Shown here: in pieces, positions 36,495 through 43,729 of the stretch
Layout: each line of letters begins with the position of its first letter
Position numbering within the stretch: position 1 is the stretch's first letter
Source of the DNA: G963663735 sp963663735
GTDB lineage: Bacteria; Acidobacteriota; UBA6911; RPQK01; JAPXNP01
Direction: 5' to 3'
Assembly (NCBI GenBank): GCA_963663735.2
Contig: CAXXHN010000002.1
Coordinates: forward strand, 1,488,001 to 1,552,000
DNA length: 64,000 nucleotides
The notes under the pieces: model-generated
Seen by the model: only the letters and a program-made list of their open reading frames with translations
Database searches by the model: none
What the model was told of the DNA's origin: nothing
Translations under genes and position numbers: made by a program

Positions 36495-36875
36495 ATGCCC
36501 AGAAGCGGGGAATCGCTCACCACTAAAGTGAATAGACTGGAAGAAACGTCAGCGTCTCAAGCGGAAAGAGTGACCAGACTTGAGGAAAAAGACAAATCAC
36601 AATGGAACAAACTTGATGAGACCGCTCACGAAATAAGGATTATCGGGAATGCCACACAAGAAATGCTGCATCGCATCAGTCAGCTTCCCTGCCGGGAAGA
36701 TGCTCTCCGAATAAAAAATCTTGAGGGCCGAACTGAGGACCATGAATCTCGAATCAAGCTAATTGAAAACTTTCAAAACATGCAAATTGGAAAAATGGCG
36801 GTTCTGACCTTTCTTTCCGTTGCTGCTACTTCCATCCTGACAGCTTATCTGATCTCCGTATTCACTTCTTCATAG
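36495..36875 (+). CDS. XhlA-like coiled-coil protein with C-terminal anchor
   Basis: 126 aa: coiled coil over about residues 8-90 (KVNRLEETSASQAERVTRLEEK; R-x-E repeats), then one C-terminal membrane helix (AVLTFLSVAATSILTAYLI). This is the architecture of XhlA haemolysin-type lysis proteins in Bacillus prophages and of many short phage proteins near holins. It completes the lysis block; the convergent repressor genes follow. Confidence 0.6.
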   Translation: MPRSGESLTTKVNRLEETSASQAERVTRLEEKDKSQWNKLDETAHEIRIIGNATQEMLHRISQLPCREDALRIKNLEGRTEDHESRIKLIENFQNMQIGKMAVLTFLSVAATSILTAYLISVFTSS

Positions 36876-36978
36876 AAAACGATAGATAATAGACTCTTAA
36901 TCCCTGAAAAATCGAACCTTCCATGATGAAAAAATGCAACAACCACGATTAAATCTGACAAGTTGCTACCATTACACA

Positions 36979-37188
36979 TTAAGACATTTGCCACTTACCC
37001 AAAATCTCTTCAAAACTCTTTCCTGTCAATTCCGTACCCATTTCAAAGGCAAACCTACCCTCGTTTAGAAGACGGCGGATCACCATCCCCGAAATATCCA
37101 CTAATATAATTCTTCTTGTGGTCTCCCCTTTATAGGAAACGGAATAACTATGCCGCCCCTTCCTGTTTGCAATTCTTCGTTTGCGCAT
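36979..37188 (-). CDS. Small hypothetical protein downstream of repressor
   Basis: 69 aa, very basic at the N-terminus (MRKRRIANRKGRH), then a compact alpha/beta pattern (ETTRRIILVDISGMVIRRLL; GKSFEEILGKW). It overlaps the repressor gene by 41 bp in another frame and is probably co-transcribed. It could be an anti-excision, repressor-cofactor or antitoxin-like protein; nothing decisive is seen. Confidence 0.45.
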   Translation of the reverse strand: MRKRRIANRKGRHSYSVSYKGETTRRIILVDISGMVIRRLLNEGRFAFEMGTELTGKSFEEILGKWQMS

Positions 37189-37651
37189 CCTCTGGCATAG
37201 TCGTACTCCTTTTCATTCGATAGTTCCCAAACGCTAAATCTAGCATTTGTTCAATGCACACCCTCACTTTCTCTCCCTTATCCGATTCTAAGGCAGCTTC
37301 AACAGATTCAAGAATTTCGGCATTCTCAGGTCGTACTACATCAGCAATAGAATTTGAGTGCTTAGCATCAGCCGGGATCAATACAGCCCCATATTTTTCC
37401 TTCACCAATGCAGCTAATATTTCCTCATAGCGGGTATCATACAGCTTGGCGTAAGCTCGTAGTCGCGCTGAAGGGATTTCTTCAACTTTCCCTTTTTCAT
37501 CGGCGTTTATTTGATGATAGGTAATGTAAAAATTTTCTTTCCTATTCAGGATATCTGCGGCCTGCCTCTGGCTTCCGATTCCCTTTTTGATCCTGATAGA
37601 TTTTAGATACCTACCAAAACCAGGTAGTTTTATATCCTTTCCATGCCCCAT
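37148..37651 (-). CDS. HTH (XRE-like) prophage repressor candidate
   Basis: 167 aa. The N-terminal ~60 residues form a helix-turn-helix (GFGRYLKSIRIKKGIGSQRQ, then AADILNRKENFYITYHQI) of Cro/CI type. The C-terminal region has no LexA-like Ser-Lys protease site, so it would not self-cleave by the RecA route. It is transcribed away from the excisionase-type gene at 37758 across a 106-bp intergenic region holding a palindrome over the opposing promoter, the usual layout of a lysogeny switch. Confidence 0.7.
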   Translation of the reverse strand: MGHGKDIKLPGFGRYLKSIRIKKGIGSQRQAADILNRKENFYITYHQINADEKGKVEEIPSARLRAYAKLYDTRYEEILAALVKEKYGAVLIPADAKHSNSIADVVRPENAEILESVEAALESDKGEKVRVCIEQMLDLAFGNYRMKRSTTMPEDAQTKNCKQEGAA

Positions 37652-37719
37652 ATGAATACATTATTACTACAATGTCCTTCTAAAATTGCAGGAAAACCGT
37701 AATAAACAGCAAAAAACCA

Positions 37720-37746
37720 TTGACATAATGTCGAAATATTTATAAT
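37720..37746 (+). promoter_or_regulatory. Putative early promoter with operator palindrome
   Basis: TTGACA (37720-37725) and TATAAT (37741-37746) are both consensus, but the spacer is 15 bp, shorter than optimum. The palindrome GACAT-A-ATGTC (37722-37732) overlaps the -35 box, where repressor binding would block polymerase. Transcription would start just before the gene at 37758. An ACATT...AATGT pair at about 37658-37675 may be a second operator. Confidence 0.55.
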
Positions 37747-37757
37747 CTGTAGACAAG

Positions 37758-37940
37758 ATGGCAAATAAAACTTTAACCGTTAAAGCTCTAAGTGAATTAC
37801 TATCCTGTTCTGAATGGAAGGTCAGAGAACTTGCCAACAGCGGCAAAATTCCCTCTTTCCGTCTTGGACCTAACGGATCCATCCGTTTTCATCCTGAAGA
37901 TATTGATAAATGGATGAAAAATCAGAATAGGGCAGCCTAA
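37758..37940 (+). CDS. Excisionase-family HTH protein
   Basis: 60 aa. VKALSELLSCSEWKVRELANSGKIPSF is a MerR/excisionase-type helix-turn-helix followed by the wing (RLGPNGSIRFHPEDIDKWM). It lies directly behind the divergent control region and is the first gene of the leftover early operon. It could be a Cro-like or Xis-like factor bending DNA at the att sites. A second protein of the same type is encoded beside the integrase, so the two probably have different roles. Confidence 0.8.
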   Translation: MANKTLTVKALSELLSCSEWKVRELANSGKIPSFRLGPNGSIRFHPEDIDKWMKNQNRAA

Positions 37941-37964
37941 CCATTAATCAATAGGATTGGAATA

Positions 37965-38510
37965 GTGAAAAAGCGAATTGAGGATATTTCAGTCAGAAGA
38001 ATGCGTGAGCGAAAACCGGAATTAAAAGAGATCCTGATAAGTGTAGCCTCACGTTTTTCCATGCCGCTTTTTCACTATTCCGGGACTATCTCACCTGTAG
38101 TCAAGACATCCAAAACACACAAGCCCGTTGTGACGTTGTTTCAGGTAATGGAGTTTGTTTTTGACACCAAACATAAAATTGCCTGGTTGAATCTGACAAT
38201 AATTAACCTGATTGTGGAAAAACTGGCACCCTGGATACCATCATGTTGTCTCCACTTAAGAAGAGGAATCATGACACAAGAAGGGACTGTATCCAGAAAT
38301 CCCAGTGATTTGGTTATCGTATACCTCACACCGCGGGAAAGGCTGGAGTCTAAACGCAAAGGTCCCGAGATTCTCCTGAAAACTCAAGATAATCAAGTTG
38401 ATACTAAAGAAATCCGGAATCCGTTAACGAGCAGCTTTCCTCCCATTAGGGGGGTCAACTTCCAGCGTGGTCTTCCTATTCGCCTCAACCTAACCTGGAG
38501 CCCGGCATGA
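37965..38510 (+). CDS. Hypothetical protein of early region
   Basis: 181 aa, GTG start, basic (many Arg/Lys). No family recognised. A central hydrophobic stretch (FVFDTKHKIAWLNLTIINLI) may be structural. Its stop overlaps the start of the following DNA-binding gene (ATGA), indicating coupled expression. A nucleic-acid-binding role would fit its charge but is not shown. Confidence 0.5.
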   Translation: MKKRIEDISVRRMRERKPELKEILISVASRFSMPLFHYSGTISPVVKTSKTHKPVVTLFQVMEFVFDTKHKIAWLNLTIINLIVEKLAPWIPSCCLHLRRGIMTQEGTVSRNPSDLVIVYLTPRERLESKRKGPEILLKTQDNQVDTKEIRNPLTSSFPPIRGVNFQRGLPIRLNLTWSPA

Positions 38511-38866
38511 AACAAAACGCACTTAACTTCAATCCAACGCGTCCTGGTTTTAAACAAGCCCCATCTAACGGCACGCTTACATCCGACAAAGCATCCGAGT
38601 CGATAAAATATAAAACTCAATCCATGCGCGAACAGATCCTCATAACATTGAGATACTGCCGGGCAACACGGGAAGAACTGGCACAACAACTGGGCATGAA
38701 ACTACAGACAGTGTGCGGACGTGTTCATGAGTTAAAAAAAGCTGACTACATTAGGGAGACGCAAGGTCACAAGGCTGGATCATCCGGACGTAGCGCAACA
38801 GTACTGGAAATAACAGAAAAAGGGGAGCGCCATTCATGGCTGGCACAGACGGGACAAAGAGGCTAG
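38507..38866 (+). CDS. Winged-helix DNA-binding protein
   Basis: 119 aa. A disordered basic N-terminus (1-40), then a winged helix: ILITLRYCRATREELAQQLG, MKLQTVCGRVHELKKADYIR and a wing ending VLEITEKGERH. It resembles phage regulators and DnaD/Rep-like accessory proteins. Coupled to the previous gene by ATGA. It may control early or replication genes. Confidence 0.65.
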   Translation: MKQNALNFNPTRPGFKQAPSNGTLTSDKASESIKYKTQSMREQILITLRYCRATREELAQQLGMKLQTVCGRVHELKKADYIRETQGHKAGSSGRSATVLEITEKGERHSWLAQTGQRG

Positions 38867-38868
38867 GC

Positions 38869-39078
38869 ATGATTAGTATTTCTGATATTACATTCGTTGA
38901 TAGTTTTCAGAACAGATCCCACAAAGGAGCCGGAGTGGATTCTTTTCCATACCCTACCTGCCCCACCCAAGCCGCTCCGGCTTCTACCATCGATAAAATA
39001 TGTTCGAAAATTGATCACCTGTACCTGAATGCATCCAGCCACAAGAACAGGATAAACGAGGTGACCGTGGATACCTGA
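38869..39078 (+). CDS. Small hypothetical protein
   Basis: 69 aa from ATG 38869 (2 bp after the previous stop; an in-frame ATG at 38836 overlaps it). MISISDITFVDSFQ, a proline-rich middle (YPTCPTQAAPAS) and a C-terminal helix. No family; could be spurious. Confidence 0.35.
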   Translation: MISISDITFVDSFQNRSHKGAGVDSFPYPTCPTQAAPASTIDKICSKIDHLYLNASSHKNRINEVTVDT

Positions 39079-39257
39079 ACCAAAATAGCGCAGATAACCA
39101 GGAGAATATGGGCGACAGTCCTGAGCCAGACAATTTGGATAAGAAGGCAATAAATAGCAACCCAAGAAGCGCTGTTTTCAATTTAAGAATACGCTGAAGG
39201 ATTTACTCTATTTCACAACAGTATAGACAGTTACAAACCCCTTGGAGAAGACGCACC

Positions 39258-39359
39258 ATGACTAAGCATGAAACGAAGCAGCTGGTACTACTGTTCCTGA
39301 TAATCTACTTCGCAGCTGTCCTGGGTGATTTGACAGCCGCGTGGTTAAGAGGTCTGTAA
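39258..39359 (+). CDS. Single-helix membrane peptide
   Basis: 33 aa: MTKHETKQLVLLFLIIYFAA, then VLGDLTAAWLRGL. GGAG lies 10 bp upstream. One hydrophobic helix with a charged N-terminus is typical of phage-encoded micro-membrane proteins. The 100-180 bp on either side hold only a possible 29-residue peptide (39108-39197, MGDSPEPDNLDKK...). Confidence 0.45.
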   Translation: MTKHETKQLVLLFLIIYFAAVLGDLTAAWLRGL

Positions 39360-39537
39360 CATGTAAAAGAGTCACCCGAGAGACCGCTTCAAAACAGTAA
39401 GAGGCTGAATTAATCAATCAGAATCAGGAATATAAAAACAACCATGTTGCAAAACAGTAGTTCTACAGAGGAATCAAAGGCGCCTGCAGCGGCACACAAA
39501 TGGTGTCCAGCGTAATTGCAGGTCCTTTTAAGAAAAA

Positions 39538-39786
39538 TTGAAGGGAAGAATAAAATTGAACAAACAATATTCCTCATGGGAGATATCCAAGTCCTGCTTC
39601 AGACAAGGATCAAGAAACTTCTCAGCTCCAGGTGACAATAGGAAAACAGTGACTGAGGATAGATTTAAAAGACTATATCTTAAACGCCCGACTTCGACTC
39701 CAGATGAAGAATCTGTTAAGCGGGATGATACTGATAAATTCCACCTCGTAGATTTCCGGATACATATCAAGGATTCTGTATTATGA
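39538..39786 (+). CDS. Small hypothetical protein coupled to HTH gene
   Basis: Up to 82 aa; no ATG is available, so a TTG (39538, or 39556 with AAGGGAAG upstream) must be used. Charged (RFKRLYLKRPTSTPDEESVK). Support comes mainly from the ATGA overlap of its stop with the next gene. Confidence 0.35.
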   Translation: MKGRIKLNKQYSSWEISKSCFRQGSRNFSAPGDNRKTVTEDRFKRLYLKRPTSTPDEESVKRDDTDKFHLVDFRIHIKDSVL

Positions 39787-40046
39787 TCCTCCCAGCCCTC
39801 ATCTACTCATCTCCTGACAAAGTCCTTTTCAGCCACACTGAAGCTGCACGATACATAGGTGTGCATCCAAACACACTTACCAAAATAGTCAAGGATAAGC
39901 AAATCAAAGCTTACCGACGTGGCCCTTATAAGGTATACAAGATAAAGGAATTAGATTCATATATAAACGCGCTTCCAGAGTATGATGAAATGGGGAAAGG
40001 TCGCCTGGAAAGGAGGGCAGATGAGTGTAAAAAAATGGTTGGATAA
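39783..40046 (+). CDS. HTH excisionase-type protein beside integrase
   Basis: 87 aa. LFSHTEAARYIGVHPNTLTKIVKDKQIKAYRRG is the HTH_17/MerR-like excisionase domain followed by a wing (YKVYKIKELDSYI). It overlaps the integrase start by 26 bp, so the two are coupled, as expected for a recombination directionality factor. Whether this one or the protein at 37758 is the true Xis is open. Confidence 0.82.
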   Translation: MILPALIYSSPDKVLFSHTEAARYIGVHPNTLTKIVKDKQIKAYRRGPYKVYKIKELDSYINALPEYDEMGKGRLERRADECKKMVG

Positions 40047-41109
40047 AAATGGCAAATCATGCTGGCACATATCCAAACTATGGCCTAACGGTAAACGCCT
40101 TCGTCGCAAAGTCCCTTCAAAGCGTGAAGGTGAACGTTTACAGGCGCGAATTGATACAGCAATCCTTAATGGCACCTGGCTTGATCTGAGCCAGGATCTG
40201 TCCAGAAATGTTGACCAACCGCCTACGATCAGAGAATTCTCCGAAGTGTATCTAAATGAATACTGTCGAACACACAATCGGTCACTGAACTTCAAACAAG
40301 AAAAGCTCAGGATAATCAATCGCACTTTGGGAAATATCAGAGTATCTGATTTCAAGCGTGCTGACGCATACGCCTTCATTGAAGTACGCAGGAAAGAAGT
40401 GAAGCCGGCTACCATCAACCGCGATATAGCAGTACTAAAAAACATGTTAACCTATGCGATTGATAAGGGACTGCTATATCACCATCCGCTTCTAAAATTT
40501 GGAGCTCTCCCGGAAAAACCAAAAGCCTTAAAGTTGATGACGTTGGAAGAGGAGCGACAATTAGTAGCATCTGTATCTGAAATTAGTCCCGTGGTGGGTG
40601 CTTTTGTGGCTATCCTGGGAGAAACTGCTATTAGAAAATCTGAAGGACTACACCTTCAGTGGAATAATGTGGATCTTGACAATATGATCATATCATTAGA
40701 TCACACCAAGAATGGTAAAATCAGACATGTTCCTTTAAGCCGCTTTGCGCTTGAAACATTCATCTCACTTCCAAAATCTTCAAGTTGTCCATATGTGTTC
40801 TACAACCACAGAATGCGCAACCGATGGAAAGAGCCGAGAGAAACATTTGACAAAGGCAAACGTGAAGCCGGTCTTCCTTGGGTTAGACTCCATGACTTAA
40901 GGCACTTCCGTGCTTCACAATGGGTAATGAATGGGATGGACCTCAGAACCGTGCAGGAACTCCTGGGACATTCTTCACTATCGGTTACACAGCGTTATGC
41001 CCATTTAGCACCAGCACATGCCATGAAACATGTGCAGAGAATAGCATCTGCAGAAGAGCAAAATATGAAAAAAATGAAACAAAAGTGGACGCCAGGTGGA
41101 GACTATTAA
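40021..41109 (+). CDS. Tyrosine-family integrase
   Basis: 362 aa from ATG 40021 (AAGGAGG 5 bp upstream; the earlier frame start at 39982 lacks one). N-terminal arm-binding beta domain (MSVKKWLDKNGKSCWHISK), a core-binding SAM-like domain (about 65-150), then the catalytic domain with Arg in ETAIRKSEGLHLQ, Lys in HTKNGKIRHVPLS, HDLRHFRASQW (His-x2-Arg), LLGHSS (His) and nucleophile Tyr in VTQRYAHL. It recombines the 22-bp core in tRNA-Leu, 95 bp beyond its stop. Confidence 0.95.
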   Translation: MSVKKWLDKNGKSCWHISKLWPNGKRLRRKVPSKREGERLQARIDTAILNGTWLDLSQDLSRNVDQPPTIREFSEVYLNEYCRTHNRSLNFKQEKLRIINRTLGNIRVSDFKRADAYAFIEVRRKEVKPATINRDIAVLKNMLTYAIDKGLLYHHPLLKFGALPEKPKALKLMTLEEERQLVASVSEISPVVGAFVAILGETAIRKSEGLHLQWNNVDLDNMIISLDHTKNGKIRHVPLSRFALETFISLPKSSSCPYVFYNHRMRNRWKEPRETFDKGKREAGLPWVRLHDLRHFRASQWVMNGMDLRTVQELLGHSSLSVTQRYAHLAPAHAMKHVQRIASAEEQNMKKMKQKWTPGGDY

Positions 41110-41167
41110 ATTCGAAGGACATCTCTTCAATGGAAAAAAAATTGGATAAGTTGTTGATTTTCAAGTC

Positions 41168-41253
41168 TGCCCGGGGCGGGAATCGAACCCGCACGAGGTA
41201 TAAGCCTCGCAGGATTTTAAGTCCTGTGCGTCTACCAATTCCGCCACCCGGGC
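41168..41253 (-). tRNA. tRNA-Leu(TAA)
   Basis: 86 nt on the minus strand. The acceptor GCCCGGG pairs with CCCGGGC, discriminator A, no encoded CCA. D arm with TGGCGGAATTGGTAGACGC, anticodon stem CAGGA/TCCTG with loop CTTAAAA (anticodon TAA), a long class II variable arm (GAGG-CTTATA-CCTC) and T arm GCGGGTTCGATTCCCGC. The integrated element lies inside the gene: nucleotides from the att core to the 3' end (variable arm, T arm, acceptor strand) are element-borne, whereas the 5' half is chromosomal. The restored tRNA is fully base-paired. Confidence 0.96.
41205..41226. other. attR core (22 bp) in tRNA-Leu anticodon arm
   Basis: Exact copy of 10157-10178. It covers the anticodon stem-loop and the first bases of the variable arm of tRNA-Leu. 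The integrase gene ends 95 bp to its left. Confidence 0.88.
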
Positions 41254-41968
41254 ATAATACTGAAGGTTGCAGAATCTATGCACCTATATTGTAGCCACTT
41301 TTCAGGGAAGGTCAAGCGGAGCGGCAGGCGCGACACCTGTTAAAACACCAATTCAAGGTTCAAGGTCGGGCAGTGGGGTGAACTGGTTGAAATTTTGTGC
41401 CATCTTTAACGCAGAGACGCCACCTGGAGCAGGATGCTCCAAGTGCGGTTACGTCTCGCACTTCCAGCGCTCACCGGACCGTGTGGGGAATCCTTTTCCC
41501 CGGGTTCCGTCCCGCGCTCTTCGAGCAGCGGGAGGCTCCACCCTGGCTACTGAATTTCCGGACCTCCGGCCCGGACTTGTTGTTGACACCTTCGGTGCCG
41601 TTTATTTAGGCCGGTCAGGAGACCGGCGTTCCACACATGGCAGCTCATCTGGATGCAAACCTGACTACACCCTGATAGTTTGCAACCTGTCTCCTGCAAC
41701 CCGTGACTGTTTCAGAGAACTGTGTTCCACACAGAGATTTTCATCCGATGGCGATTTTTAAAGGCTCTCCTGGCACGATTCGTGAATCGTTCCCACAATC
41801 CTTTTGCGGGAAAGGAACTATAAAAGAAATAAAAACTCGTCACTCTTAACTCCTCATGAAGGCACTCATCACCCAGCGATTGTCGATTACACGATAACGA
41901 CAACGATAGCGACAACGAAATTCGAAAAAAGGGTGCTATGGATCGGAAAATGGAGCATAATCCTCAAA
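41254..41968. other. Repeat-rich intergenic DNA right of tRNA-Leu
   Basis: About 700 bp with no convincing gene. GC-rich short inverted pieces (GGAGCAGGATGCTCC at about 41427, GGAATCC-TTTTCCCCGG, CACGATTCGTGAATCGTTCC near 41773) look like dispersed intergenic palindromes. It includes the intron-free copy of the intron target site (41610-41715). A weak GGAG lies 13 bp before the acyltransferase start. Confidence 0.5.
41610..41715 (+). repeat. Intron-free duplicate of the group II intron target site
   Basis: The hairpin GCCGGTC-AGGA-GACCGGC, then GTTC and CACACATGGCAGC with ~75 further bases, is nearly identical to the two exons flanking the intron (43299-43320 joined to 45187-45265). It supplies the empty-site sequence and shows the target is a dispersed repeat of this genome. 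Confidence 0.85.
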
Positions 41969-43090
41969 ATGAAACGTCTCTGGTACGTGGACAATCTGCG
42001 GATATTCCTTATCAGCCTGGTGGTACTGCACCATCTCTCCATTACCTACGGGGCCCCCGGGAGCTGGTATTACAATGAATCTTCTCCCCAGGGATTGCTG
42101 ATACTGCCCCTGGCCATGTTTGTAGCAACTAACCAGGCGTTTTTCATGGGGCTCTTCTTCCTGATCTCTGCGTTTTTCACTGAAAAATCCTTTTCCCGCA
42201 AAAGCACCGGAACATTCCTGGGTGATCGTTTTCTAAGGCTTGGAATCCCCCTGTTTGTTTTCTATTTCCTGATTTCTCCTTTTACGGTTTACTGCATAGA
42301 AACCAAGCTCCGGGGCCTCGATACCTCATTCTGGAAGTTCCTGTCCGAAGGGCATGGCCTGGGATTCGGCCCGCTATGGTTTGTGGAAACCCTGTTATAT
42401 TTCACCCTGATTTATGTGGCTTATCAAAAAATCTTAACCAGTGGCAAATCCCTGACGAGGAAAGTCAGGCCTCTTCCCGGAGATAAAACTGTACTCATAC
42501 TGGCTTTCCTGCTGGGCCTGATTTCATTCCTGGTTCGCATGAAACTCCCGGTGGGATGGTCCCTTCCCCACTTCGGCCTGCAGTTTCCCCATTTTCCCCA
42601 GTATATAACCCTTTTCGCGCTGGGTATCGCGGCCTCCCGGAATAACTGGCTGGAACAGATAACCTACCGGCGGGGAGTCAGGTGGATCCTCATCTCCCAG
42701 GTGATGATATTCATTCTTTTTCCGCTGCTCTTTTTAACCGGCGGAGCCGCCTCGGGAGAAGTATCCGCCTTCATGGGTGGGCTCCACTGGCAGTCGCTGC
42801 TTTATTCAATATGGGAGCAGGTTACAGGCCTGGGACTGATGATCGGACTGCTCGGAATTTTCAGGGAAAAGTTGAATGCCCAGGGAAACTGGGGCAAACG
42901 CCTTTCCGCCTCAGCTTACGGGGTTTTTATCTTCCACACCCCGGTGCTGGTCCTGATTACAGTGGCTTTGCGAAACGTAGGAATGCCCGGAATTGTAAAG
43001 CTGCTGATCCTGGCCCCGGTGACAGTTACTGCCTCATTCCTGGTCGCGTACCTGATCAGGAGGGTCCCGTATGTGGATCGGGTGCTGTAG
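41969..43090 (+). CDS. Membrane acyltransferase (acyltransferase 3 family)
   Basis: 373 aa with about ten membrane segments. The N-terminus (MKRLWYVDNLRIFLISLVVL, then HHLSITYGAP) carries the family's Arg and His markers; FLGDRFLRLGIPLFVFY and GFGPLWFVETLLY are characteristic. Members O-acylate surface polysaccharides, glucans or lipids using acyl-CoA. The substrate is unknown. ATG 41969 is chosen because MKRLWYVDNLR is the usual family start; the frame is open upstream to 41804. It stands alone; nothing in the element depends on it, although acylation of surface glycans could affect fibre binding. Confidence 0.87.
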   Translation: MKRLWYVDNLRIFLISLVVLHHLSITYGAPGSWYYNESSPQGLLILPLAMFVATNQAFFMGLFFLISAFFTEKSFSRKSTGTFLGDRFLRLGIPLFVFYFLISPFTVYCIETKLRGLDTSFWKFLSEGHGLGFGPLWFVETLLYFTLIYVAYQKILTSGKSLTRKVRPLPGDKTVLILAFLLGLISFLVRMKLPVGWSLPHFGLQFPHFPQYITLFALGIAASRNNWLEQITYRRGVRWILISQVMIFILFPLLFLTGGAASGEVSAFMGGLHWQSLLYSIWEQVTGLGLMIGLLGIFREKLNAQGNWGKRLSASAYGVFIFHTPVLVLITVALRNVGMPGIVKLLILAPVTVTASFLVAYLIRRVPYVDRVL

Positions 43091-43729
43091 CGAGCAGCCG
43101 TGCCTGTGGCACTCCCTTTTTCCCGGGTGATCCCTGTGACCCAGGACTCTGCCCGGAGGATAACCCCGGCTGCGCCCTGGGCTAAAAGAGCCTTCCATGC
43201 GGGTTGGCTCTTACTGGTCCCGTTGGCCCGCTCTGTCCCGGATCCAGCAAGGGATACAGGGGGGTTGTTGTTGCCGCTTGCGGTGACGTCATATCATTGC
43301 CGGTCAGGAGACCGGCGTTCGTGCGCCTTTGAGCGCACCGTGTTAGCTGGTGAAAGTCCAGTCCGGCCGAAGTTGCCAGGCCGGTAACCGAAAGTAACTG
43401 CGTCGCAGTAATGCGGGGTGGGGAGCAACTGAAAGTGAAAGAGCAGTCCGTAGGAGACGAACTCGATTCGGCTTGATGAACAGGCGAGCCTGCGAACGAA
43501 TGGCGAAGCCATAATCCGAAAGGAGATGTTTTGTTCCTGAATGAAGCAACGATGAAAAAGGGACAAAGCTGTTCATGGGGTGGTTGGAGACGGAATGTTT
43601 GGAAGGCACGGTGACGTTAAAAAGGGAGACCCTGTCGAAGGTTGAGACTAGGCAGGGAGTCAGAGTCGCCATAGTAGCTGAGAAATCTGTGAAAGCAGAT
43701 GGAGCCAAGGGCGACAGGAAGATGAATAC

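Larger units (their letters stand above)
10157..41226 (+). mobile_element. Integrative tail-only (tailocin-like) element in tRNA-Leu
   Basis: A 31-kb element bounded by an exact 22-bp direct repeat (10157-10178 and 41205-41226), the right copy lying inside tRNA-Leu(TAA). It contains, left to right: replication initiator and DnaC-like loader, a glycan cassette, siphovirus-type tail genes (terminator, tube, frameshifted chaperone pair, tape measure, distal tail, J-like hub, three fibre-like genes), a lysis block, a divergent repressor, two small HTH proteins and a tyrosine integrase. No terminase, portal, prohead protease, scaffold or capsid gene was recognised in any frame, and no remaining gap is large enough for that set. 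It is therefore either a mobile non-contractile tailocin or a prophage whose head module was lost. The reading frames appear intact, with no stop-riddled gene, which favours maintained function. Confidence 0.8.
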
